A program made the position numbers and the translations under genes. Below the pieces are notes generated by a model, which worked only from the letters and a program-made list of their open reading frames with translations, searched no databases and was not told the DNA's origin. A DNA stretch of 64,000 nt from Candidatus Pantoea bituminis. Its GTDB lineage: Bacteria > Pseudomonadota > Gammaproteobacteria > Enterobacterales > Enterobacteriaceae. Within the stretch, counting starts at the first letter, position 1, and every line of letters begins with the position of its first letter. The stretch lies in contig NZ_JAGTWO010000004.1 in the NCBI RefSeq assembly GCF_018842675.1, positions 3,286,001 to 3,350,000 on the forward strand, given 5' to 3'. Positions 52,451 through 61,244 of this stretch are shown piece by piece.

Positions 52451-52885
52451 CGAACTCTTCAGGTAAACAAGGAATAAGGAATTCCCCCTTAAAAGCAGGG
52501 GATTATTTCGTGGTGCGTACTCTAAATACGTTGCGTTGCATGACGGTAGCACGCTGACGAATCCCGATAGGCGTAGTGAACGACAGGATTCGGGTAAGTG
52601 AGCATAGCCAACAAAGAGGCAACGTAAAGTATGACGGGCACAATTATCACGGCACGCATTATCGGCTAAATTTGATGCGATTTTCCATCGCCAAACCGTA
52701 AGGTTTTCGTTAAGAAGAATCAGGGTTTCGCTCGGTTCAGCGCGATGACTCTGCTTTAGACCTGGTCTGGTTAAGCGGAGATAACCTTGATTAACCGGCA
52801 AGGTGTGTCGAAAAGCGTTGCCGAATAGGGACGCTTAAAATCGTGAATAGCCGCCTCGCTAAATGCGTGACGAGACGGCTCGTCA
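52451..52885. other. Intergenic region between the two RND operons
   Basis: 435 bp, of which 52524-52647 is a copy of the dispersed palindrome. The mdtA promoter should lie here. No BaeR- or TetR-type operator is recognisable to me. Confidence 0.45.
52524..52647. repeat. Dispersed intergenic palindrome, copy 2
   Basis: Outer arms ACGTTGC/GCAACGT and inner arms CGAATCC/GGATTCG, with GTAGCACGCTGACG and GTAAGTGAGCATAGCC. This matches the repeat common upstream of genes in Erwinia/Pantoea genomes. Confidence 0.65.
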
Positions 52886-54292
52886 TTATGATTTCCAGCC
52901 GCCGCCCAATGCTTCGTACAGCGTAATTTTTTGATTAAGCTGTCCCAAATGTGCCGCAATCAGCGCCTGCTGTGCCGTATACAGCGAACGCTGTGCGACT
53001 AACACATTGAGATAGTTATCAACGCCTTGCTTATAACGCAAATCTGAATAGTCGTAATCGCGCTGGTTGGCCGCGACCTCTTTTTGCAGCGCCATGAGCT
53101 GGCTCTGCCAGGTATCCTGCCCAGCCAGCGCATCGTTAACATCTTTAAACGCAGTCTGAATCGCTTTCTCATAGTTGGCGATCTCAATACGTTTTTCGAT
53201 TTTAGCGATATCCAGATTGGCCTGATTCACTCCGCCGTCGAAGATCGGCAGAGAGATCGAGGGTGCAAACGACCAGGCGCCTGTACCGCCTTCCAGCAGA
53301 TGCCCCAGTGAGCTGCTGGTTGAGCCGCCCGATGCGGTTAGCGTGATATTCGGGAAAAAGGCCGCGCGCGCAGCGCCGATATTGGCATTAGCGGCTTTAA
53401 GGGTGTGTTCAGCAGCGATGATATCCGGGCGGCGCGTCAGCAGATCCGACGGCAATCCCGCTGGCGTCTGCGGAAATTGCCAGTTGCTGTCGAGTGTGGC
53501 GTTTTTCAGCAGCGTGGCGGGTAAATCAGTGCCAGCCAACAGCCGCAGCGCATCCACATCCTGTCGTACCTGACGCGTATAGCTCGCCACATCCGCTTCG
53601 GCGCTGCGCACGGTGCTTTCTGCTTGTGCCAAATCCTGATCGCTGCTGACGCCGCCGTTGTAGCTTATTTTGGTCAGATCATAGGATTTCTGCTGACTCT
53701 GCACAGTTTGTTCGGCGAGATGCAGAAGATCGTTATCGGAACAGAGCGTTAGCCACGCCGATGCCACCTGTGAAATCAGCGAAATGCGCGTTGCGCGTTC
53801 GGTGGCTTCAGTGGAGAGATAGGTCTCCTGGGCCTGATCGCGCAGGCTACGCAAGCGTCCCCAGAAATCCAGCTCCCATGAAGTCACGCCTAATCCGGCG
53901 TTTAACTCGTGATAAGTCACCGCGCCGGTTGATTGCGTATTGTAGAGGTTCGCAGGTTCATGGGCCGACGTCTGGCTGGCGGTGGCGTTAATCGACGGCA
54001 GCAGCGCAGCGCGATCGATCTGCACCGAGGCACGCGCCTGTTCAACATTCAATGCTGCGACGCGCAGGTCGCGGTTGTTTTGCAGCGACAGGTCGATCAG
54101 CTGGCGCATCGTGGCATCGTTGAAGAAGTTCTGCCACGGCAGATCGGCGACATTGCCGACCGGCGTATTTTGATCGTAATGCGTATCCACCGGCAGCGTT
54201 GGGCGCTGATAGTTGGGCTGTAACGTACAACCAGTTAAGCCAAGGGCGGCCACCAATGGCAGCAGCGTCCAGCGCGTTGCTTTAGTTATCAT
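52886..54292 (-). CDS. RND efflux outer-membrane factor (OprM/AdeK/CusC family lipoprotein)
   Basis: 468 residues from ATG 54292. The lipobox LGLTGC (Cys21) marks an outer-membrane lipoprotein. OEP repeats: NRDLRVAALNVEQARASVQIDRAALLPSINATAS and PSDLLTRRPDIIAAEHTLKAANANIGAARAAFFPNITLTASGG. The C-terminus LYEALGGGWKS is the typical family ending. It overlaps the end of the AcrB-like pump gene by 11 bp, so it is co-translated. The frame upstream to 54397 lies inside the pump gene and is not used. Confidence 0.92.
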   Translation of the reverse strand: MITKATRWTLLPLVAALGLTGCTLQPNYQRPTLPVDTHYDQNTPVGNVADLPWQNFFNDATMRQLIDLSLQNNRDLRVAALNVEQARASVQIDRAALLPSINATASQTSAHEPANLYNTQSTGAVTYHELNAGLGVTSWELDFWGRLRSLRDQAQETYLSTEATERATRISLISQVASAWLTLCSDNDLLHLAEQTVQSQQKSYDLTKISYNGGVSSDQDLAQAESTVRSAEADVASYTRQVRQDVDALRLLAGTDLPATLLKNATLDSNWQFPQTPAGLPSDLLTRRPDIIAAEHTLKAANANIGAARAAFFPNITLTASGGSTSSSLGHLLEGGTGAWSFAPSISLPIFDGGVNQANLDIAKIEKRIEIANYEKAIQTAFKDVNDALAGQDTWQSQLMALQKEVAANQRDYDYSDLRYKQGVDNYLNVLVAQRSLYTAQQALIAAHLGQLNQKITLYEALGGGWKS

Positions 54293-57200
54293 TGTGAACA
54301 ACCTCAGGCTTTTTCTTACGGGAAAAGAGCTGCGAAACCACCACGTAAAACATCGGTACAAAGAAAATGGCGAGGAATGTCGCGGTAAGCATTCCACCCG
54401 CTACCGCCGTACCAATGGAGTGCTGGCTGCCCGCACCCGCCCCGTTTGAGATAGTGAGCGGCAGTACGCCAAGAATAAATGCCATCGACGTCATGATAAT
54501 GGGTCGAATACGCAAGCGTGCTGCTTCTACCGCAGCGTCCACCAGCGTTCTGCCTTCACGTTCGTGCAGCTCTTTGGCGAACTCCACGATCAAAATGGCA
54601 TTTTTCGCGGCCAGCCCAACGGTGGTGAGCAATCCGACCTGGAAGAACACATCGTTTTGCAAACCGCGCAGCAGCACCGCACTGATGGTGCCCAGTACGC
54701 CAAGCGGCACCACCAATAGCACTGAGAACGGAATCGACCAGCTCTCGTAAAGCGCGGCCAGGCACAGGAACACCACCAGCACGGAAATAGCATAGAGCTG
54801 CGCTGTTTGTGAGCCAGACGCCTGCTCTTCATAGGAGATGCCGTACCACTGCACGCGGAAGCCTTTTGGCATTTTCGCGCCAATCTCTTCCACCGCTTTC
54901 ATCGCTTCACCGCTGCTGTAACCTGAGGCTGGCGAGCCGAGAATCTCTTCTGCCGTCATGCCGTTAAAGCGTTCATAGTGCGGTGAACCGCTGACCCATT
55001 CGCCGCTGGCAAAGGCCGAGAACGGCACCATGGTTCCGCTACTGTTACGAAAGTACCATTTGTTGAGATCTTCCGGCGTCACGCGCGAATCGGCTTTACC
55101 CATCAGGTAAACCTCTTTGACGCGGCCGTTATACATGAACTGATCGATGTAGCTGGATCCCCAAGCGACCGACAGGGTGTTGTTGATATCAGCCATGCTC
55201 AAACCCAACGCGCTGGCGCGTTCATCGTTGATCTCCAGCTGATATTGCGGTTCATCTTCCATGCCGTTGAGGCGAACGGCGCTCAGGCGTGGATCGTTGT
55301 TAGCCAGCGCAAGAAACGTGTGCGTGGCATTCATCATTTCCTGATGCGTATGGCCCGCAGTATCTTGTAGATAGAAGTCAAAACCGGTGGCGTTCCCCAA
55401 CTCCATGACCGCCGGTGGCACCATGGCAAAGATTTTCGCGTCTTTATAATTGGCGAAGTGCCCCATGATATTCGCCGCCAGCGTTTTCACGCTCTGGCTC
55501 GATTGGGTACGTTCACTCCAGTCTTTGAGACGGACAAACGCCATAGCACTGTTTTGCCCACGTCCGGCAAAGTTAAAACCGTTGGCCGCAAATACTGTAG
55601 TGACCACCGACGCTTGCTTGTCATGCAGATAGTCGTTGAGATCGTTAATGACTTTTTGGGTGCGCTGCGATGAGGCATTCACCGGCAGTGTGATCTGCAC
55701 CATCATCAATCCCTGATCTTCATCCGGCAAAAAGGTGGTCGGTACGCGAGTGAACAGATAGCCGGTGACGCCAACAATCATCAGATACACCACCAGAAAC
55801 AGGCCGCGACGCGAGATGACTTTGCTGACGCCGCGGGTGTAATGCAGCGTGCCGCTGTCGAACTTGCGGTTAAACCAACCGGCCAGCCCGGTGGTTTTGT
55901 GCTCGGCGGAGGAGGATTTAAGCAACGTCGCGCACAGCGCCGGTGTAAAGATCAGCGCCATCAGCACCGACAGCGCCATGGCTGACACAATGGTGATGGA
56001 GAACTGACGATAGATAACGCCGGTCGATCCCGAGAAGAACGCCATCGGCAGCAGCACCGCCGACAGCACCAAGGCAATACCAAATAGCGCGCCCTGAATC
56101 TGCTGCATCGACTTAATGGTGGCGGTTTTGGGATCGAGCTGCTCTTCGTGCATCACGCGCTCGACGTTTTCCACCACCACGATGGCGTCATCCACCAGCA
56201 ACCCTATCGCCAATACCATGCCGAACATCGTCAGGGTGTTAATGCTGTAGCCAAAAGCAGAAAGAATGCCGAAGGTTCCCAGCAAGACCACTGGCACCAC
56301 CAGCGTGGTGATAAAGGTTGCGCGCAGGTTTTGCAGGAAAATCAGCATGACGAAGAACACCAGCACCACCGCTTCGAGCAACGTTTTCACGACTTCTTCG
56401 ATTGACGCGCTGACCACTGGCGAGGTGTCGTAGGGATATTGCACCTCGACGTTATCCGGCAGCGAATCTTTCAGCGCTTCTACCGTGGCGCGCACCGCTT
56501 TGGCGGTATCCAGCTCGTTGGCGCCTGTTGCCAGACGCAACGCAATACCGGCAGAAGGTTTGCCATCCATGGTTGAGTCGATGGTGTAGCTTTGTGGGCC
56601 TAATGCCACGTTACCCACATCTTTAAGGCGGATCTGCGAACCGTTACTGTTTACCTTCAGCAGCACGTTTTCAAACTGCTTCACGCTGGTGAAGCGTGAT
56701 TTACCCAGAATGGTGGCATTCGTTTTAGCGTCAGGAATGGTCGGCAAGCCGCCGAGCGAACCGGAAGAGACCTGCACGTTCTGGTTATCAATAGCGGTGC
56801 TGACGTCGCTCGGCATCAGGCTGTACTTATAGAGTTTGGCCGGATCGAGCCAGATGCGCATCGCATACTCAGAACCCAATACCATGAAGTCGCCAACGCC
56901 TTTGGTACGCGAGATGGGATCTTCCAGCTTCGATACCAACATATCGGCGAGATCACCGTTACTCAGCTTGCCATCTTTCGACACCAGGCTTATCACCATC
57001 ATGAAGTTTTTTGGTATTTACGAATACGGATGCCTTGCTGTGTGACATCAGTGGGCAGCTGAGATTCCGCCAGAGAAACGCGATCCTGTACCTGAACCTG
57101 AGCGATATCAGGATCAATGCCCTGATTAAAAGTGGCGATGATTTGCGCACTGCCATCGCTGGCGCTGTTCGATTCCAGATAGCGCAATCCATCCAGGCCA

Positions 57201-57409
57201 TTCAGCTGTTGCTCAATGACCTGTACCACGGTGTTTTGCGTGGTTTCGGCGCTGGCACCCGGATACGTCACCGAAATAGAGACGGCGGGAGGTGAGATGT
57301 TGGGATATTGATTAACCGGTAAATTCAGCGTGGCGATAGCGCCTACCAGCATCACAATAATCGCCACAACCCAGGCGAATATTGGACGCTGGATAAAGAA
57401 CGTAGACAT
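54282..57409 (-). CDS. RND permease, AcrB/MexB (HAE1) type (frame broken at 57007-57012)
   Basis: About 1042 residues when repaired. It starts [71 protein letters not shown], the HAE1 signature. TM4 has [22 protein letters not shown] (Asp-Asp proton relay) and [15 protein letters not shown] lies in the second periplasmic loop. A run of six A (minus strand) breaks the frame; a seventh gives [20 protein letters not shown]. It exports hydrophobic drugs, dyes and detergents as a homotrimer. It is the middle gene of adaptor-pump-channel. Confidence 0.93.
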
Positions 57410-57418
57410 GACGTCTCC

Positions 57419-58553
57419 TTATTGGGCCGAGGGATCGGTCATTGTCAGGCTGACACTGTCAGCGCTGGGCATGTCGTTGACGTTAGCCGCCACGGTTTTC
57501 ACTTTGCTGCCGCTATGCACGCTTTGCAGGCCATTCACCACCACTTTTTCGCCGCTGTTCAGACCGCGGGTGATGAGCCACCTTGCCTGGATCATTTCAC
57601 CGGTGGTTACGCTGCGCTGCTCAACGCTGTCGTCAGCTTTCACTACGTAGACATAGGGCTGACCTTTGCTGTCATGCATGATCGCTTCTTGCGGCACCAT
57701 AATTCCCTGCTGCTGTACGCCCTGCGGGAAACTGGCGTGCACGTACATTCCCGGCAGCAGTTCATTGTGCGGATTAGGGAACACCGCTCGCAGCACCACG
57801 CTGCCGGTCGCCTCATCAACATTCACTTCCGAGAAGGCTAATTTGCCTTGCTGCTCGTAAGTGCTGCCATCTTCCAGCGTCAGTTTTACCGCGGCCGCGT
57901 TATCGCCCACTTTCTCTAGCTTGCCGTCGGCCAAGGCTTTGCGCAGGCGCAGGAGATCGGTGGAGGATTCGCTGACGTCAACATAGACAGGATTGAGCTG
58001 TTGAATAGTGGCGAGATAATCGGTTTGTCCGCTAGTGACCAAAGCACCTTCGGTGACCAGTGACCGGCTAATGTGGCCCGTAATCGGCGCTTTAACCAAG
58101 GTGTAATCCAGGTTGACCTTCGCGCTTTCGACATCGGCTTTCGCTTCACGCTCGGCCGCGACGGCATCATCATACGTTTGCTGGCTAATGGCATGTGCAG
58201 CCGCTAAAGGCTGATAGCGTTTTGCCACCCCGCATCGTTTTGCCAGGTTGCATGGGCTTTGTCATAGGCTGCTTGATAAGTGGCCGGATCGATTTGATAA
58301 AGAGGCTGGCCCGCTTTCACTTCGCCCCCTCCGTAAACAGCAGTTTTTGAATCACACCGCTCACCTGCGGACGGACTTCCGCAGTTTTCACTGCAGTCGT
58401 GCGGCCCGGCAATTGAGTCAGCAAGGTTACCGGCTCGCTTTTGAGTGTGACGATGCCAACTTCCGGCGTGGTTGCAGCAGCAGGCTGCTTCGCTCCCTGG
58501 TCACAAGCAGCCAGTAAAAACACCACGCTGGCTGAAATAACTTTCATGCGCAT
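57419..58553 (-). CDS. RND periplasmic adaptor, AcrA/MexA type lipoprotein (frame broken at 58325-58329 and 58228-58231)
   Basis: About 378 residues when repaired. It starts MRMKVISASVVFLLAACDQG with a lipobox (LLAAC). Two G runs are each one base short: the first restores FTEGGEVKAGQPLYQIDPATYQAAYDKA, the second DAGVAKRYQPLAAAHAISQQTYDDAVAAEREAKADVESAKVNLDYTLVKAPITGHI. The hairpin between YDKA and AKRYQ is several residues shorter than in E. coli AcrA. It links the AcrB-like pump to its channel. It is the first gene of the operon, 9 bp before the pump. No TetR-type repressor lies beside it. Confidence 0.88.
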
Positions 58554-58910
58554 AGTTTTTCTCAACAAGAAGGTAAAAGTAACGAGAGTGACCACTCTCA
58601 AAGGCGTTCATTGTAGGGAGGTCAAAAGAAGTACGCTGTTAAGGAAGCGTAAAATATATTTTCGAATCGAAAATCCTAAACTTTCTGTGCGGACCTTTCG
58701 CACGTTATGTTCAGAAAGCGCTGTCTCCAGGCGTGTTGTCGCCAGGCTGTCAGCTTACTGCAGCAGATGTTTTTACGTTTGTTGGTAAGCGTAAAGGGCG
58801 GGTTAAGAGGTGTGAGTAGCTAATCACAGCATCAGGTCAGCCTCGTTGTCGCCGACCTCGTGAAATGTCTACAACTCGATGTAGCGGGTTAACCGCCACG
58901 CGATTAAGGC
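58554..58910. other. Intergenic region upstream of the AcrA-like gene
   Basis: 357 bp with no supported gene. It should carry the promoter of the efflux operon. I see no acrR-type gene or clear operator. Confidence 0.4.
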
Positions 58911-59001
58911 AAAAAAACCCACGCATCTGCGTGGGTCGGTGTAATAACAGGGTTATGACTGCCGGAGCAGCTTTGTTTTCACACCCATCAATACCTCTGG
59001 G
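58911..59001 (-). ncRNA. omrA: OmrA-type small RNA
   Basis: 91 nt. The 5' end CCCAGAGGTATTGATGGGTG is the conserved seed of OmrA/OmrB. The 3' end is a 9-10 bp hairpin (ACCCACGCA/TGCGTGGGT type) plus T7. OmrA/B are OmpR-activated, Hfq-dependent RNAs that repress outer-membrane proteins such as TonB-dependent receptors and ompT. E. coli has them in tandem between aas and galR on the same strand. Length and order suggest the omrA position. Confidence 0.9.
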
Positions 59002-59114
59002 ACTTTTATCCTCGCACCGTTGCGCGCTGAGCGACAGGCGGAAAAAGCAAATGAATACGCGGAAATGAAACGAGGTGTGAAAAACTCACACACCTCACTT
59101 ACACTTTGATTTTA

Positions 59115-60842
59115 CTAAGATTTATCCGAAGGTTTACTGTAGATAGCATCCGGTGCGACGTTCATATGCTTCAGTACAGGCCCCATGATGTTGCCGAATA
59201 CCGGCGCAGCCACCGAACCACCGAAGTGGTCGCCTGCGGTTGGATGGTTGATCATTACCACCAGCGCGACTTCAGGATGGCTGGCAGGCGCCAAGCCCGC
59301 GGTATAGTTCACATAGCCGCCATCGTATTTGCCGCTGGTGCCCATCTTCTCCGCCGTACCGGTTTTGGTCGCCAGACGATAACCCGGTACCGCCGCTTTT
59401 AGCCCGGTTCCGCCCGGTAAAACATCGCTTTCCAACATGTGCACCACTTGCTTAACGGTTTCCGGGTTCGCGACCTGCTCGCCGAGCACCGGCGGCGTCA
59501 CTTTGGTGATCGAGAGCGGACGATAGGTACCGTAAGAACCCAGCGTGGCGTATTCACGGGCGATTTGCAGTGGCGTGACGCGTAAGCCATAACCAAAGGA
59601 AAACGTGGCGCGTTCGATATCCGCCCAGCGCGTGCGGTGCAGCGGGAAGTAACCCACGCTTTCACCCGTCAGCCCTAATCCCGTGGGTTTGCCAAGACCA
59701 AAAGCGTGATACGTGTTCACCAGCGCTTCAGCTGGCATCGCCAGCGCGATATGCGAAACGCCAATGTCGCTGGATTTCTGCAAGATGCCGGTCATGGTCA
59801 AGCGCGGCCAATGGCCAACATCACGGATCAGGTGCCCATTCACACGATACGGCGTGGTGTCGATAACCGAATCAGGCCGCACTAAATGGCGCTCCAGCCC
59901 TTCCATCACCACCAGCGGTTTCACGGTAGAACCGGGTTCGTAACTGTCGTTGATCGCGGCGTTACGCATTTGCGCAGGCGTTGCGCCATCGTAATTGTTG
60001 GGGTTGAACGATGGATAAGAGGCCATTGCCAGGATCTCGCCGGTGTCGATCTTCACCAATACGGCGGCACCTGAATCGGCTTTATTCAGCAACACACCAT
60101 CACGCAGCTTGCTGTACAGCGTGTATTGATCGAACTTATCAATGCTGAGCTGCACTGTTGGCGGCTGGGTTGGCGGCTGATAGTTGATCATTGAGATGAT
60201 GTTACCCATCGCATCTTGCCGATAAACCTCTTTGCCAGGCACGCCCTGCAGAACTTTATCAAAGCCCTTTTCCAGCCCGTTCAGGCCGACATTATCGGCC
60301 CCGACAATACCAATCAACGGTGCAGAGGCTTCGCTCATCGGATAAAAGCGGCTGTCGTCATATACTTCGCTGACGCCTTTTAGTCGTAACTGTTTAATGT
60401 CTTTGGCGATACCCAGCTCGACTTTACGGCCCAAATAGAGGAAGCGACGTTTAGGGTTGGCAGTGATCTGCGCGGCAATCTGTTCAGGACGCATATTCAA
60501 TGCGGCAGCAAGATAGGCCCACTTCTCGCTGGTAAAATCGGGGTTGCCCTCCAACACGCGCAGCGGATCGGCAATGATATCGCGCGATGGTACGCTGAGC
60601 GCCAGCGCTTCGCCGTTGCGATCCAGCAAGGTGCCGCGGCTGGTTGGCAGCGTAACGGTACGCAGCGAGCGTTGATCGGCTTCGTGTTCCAGCATCGGCT
60701 GATTCAGGAACTGCAAATCGGCTACGCGCGCCAATAGCACCACCATGCAGGCCAGCACGCCCAGGCAGATCAAACGAAATCGAAAAGGGTTGAAAGAGGC
60801 TTTAATCTGGTCTTTTCCCAGTAGTTTTTTAATCCGGGGCAT
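59115..60842 (-). CDS. Penicillin-binding protein 3 paralogue (FtsI/PBP3SAL type)
   Basis: 575 residues, class B PBP: cytoplasmic tail, one membrane helix (FRLICLGVLACMVVLLARVADLQFL), the RGTLLDRNGEALALS pedestal motif, then the transpeptidase domain with SxxK (GSTVKP, Ser near residue 304), SSD (near 355) and KTGTA (near 490). The second motif is SSD where E. coli FtsI has SSN. The same change is remembered from the Salmonella acid-active PBP3SAL group, so this is more likely a second, condition-specific septal transpeptidase than FtsI itself; division-cluster genes are absent here. It is placed between the two Omr RNAs. Confidence 0.88.
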   Translation of the reverse strand: MPRIKKLLGKDQIKASFNPFRFRLICLGVLACMVVLLARVADLQFLNQPMLEHEADQRSLRTVTLPTSRGTLLDRNGEALALSVPSRDIIADPLRVLEGNPDFTSEKWAYLAAALNMRPEQIAAQITANPKRRFLYLGRKVELGIAKDIKQLRLKGVSEVYDDSRFYPMSEASAPLIGIVGADNVGLNGLEKGFDKVLQGVPGKEVYRQDAMGNIISMINYQPPTQPPTVQLSIDKFDQYTLYSKLRDGVLLNKADSGAAVLVKIDTGEILAMASYPSFNPNNYDGATPAQMRNAAINDSYEPGSTVKPLVVMEGLERHLVRPDSVIDTTPYRVNGHLIRDVGHWPRLTMTGILQKSSDIGVSHIALAMPAEALVNTYHAFGLGKPTGLGLTGESVGYFPLHRTRWADIERATFSFGYGLRVTPLQIAREYATLGSYGTYRPLSITKVTPPVLGEQVANPETVKQVVHMLESDVLPGGTGLKAAVPGYRLATKTGTAEKMGTSGKYDGGYVNYTAGLAPASHPEVALVVMINHPTAGDHFGGSVAAPVFGNIMGPVLKHMNVAPDAIYSKPSDKS

Positions 60843-61084
60843 GGCATTCCGCTGCGCTAAATAATGAAAAGAGGCTTAAGTCAGCAGTTATAAAGAAAGC
60901 GCTGCCGGGATAACAGGAAAACTGTGTTTCAGTTCGTAATCCTCGTTAAATTTCAGCTTGCAGATGCGTTGACGGCTCTGGTTCATTCGAATCACTGACT
61001 CCGGTAAGCGCATCGAGATTGATTCCTTTGCCGCCTTCCTGCAAGCCGAACGCTCTGGAGAATGTTAATCACTGAATTTTGGGC
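60843..61084. other. Intergenic region between the PBP3 paralogue and omrB
   Basis: Mostly occupied by the dispersed palindrome at 60950-61050. The PBP promoter must lie close to the start codon. Confidence 0.45.
60950..61050. repeat. Dispersed intergenic palindrome, copy 3
   Basis: It has CATTCGAATCACTGACTCCG, GTAAGCGCATCGAGATTGATTC and TTTGCCGCCTTCCTGCAA, the same layout as the 52524-52647 copy. Confidence 0.6.
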
Positions 61085-61159
61085 AAAAAAACCTGCGCAT
61101 CTGCGCAGGTTGGTGTAATCAAAAAAATCTATTGATGTTCACCCATCAATACCTCTGGG
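61085..61159 (-). ncRNA. omrB: OmrB-type small RNA
   Basis: 75 nt. The 5' CCCAGAGGTATTGATGGGTG is identical over 20 nt to the copy at 58911-59001. The middle is unrelated and shorter. The 3' terminator AACCTGCGCA/TGCGCAGGTT plus T7 closely matches that of E. coli OmrA/B. It lies on the galR side, so I call it omrB. Confidence 0.9.
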
Positions 61160-61244
61160 ACCCTGACTGTAGCAAGGTGGATTGATCGGCTGCTATCACT
61201 CAAACGCAACAGTTACCCGCAAAATGTAACCAGCCATGAGATCT

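Noticed and set aside
51224..52801. N-terminal extension of MdtA to 525 aa
   Set aside because: The extra 117 residues translate the dispersed palindrome and have no adaptor similarity; ATG 52450 directly precedes the membrane anchor.
59115..60842. Calling the PBP ftsI
   Set aside because: No mra/mur division cluster is nearby and the second motif is SSD rather than SSN, which suits the PBP3SAL-like paralogue better.
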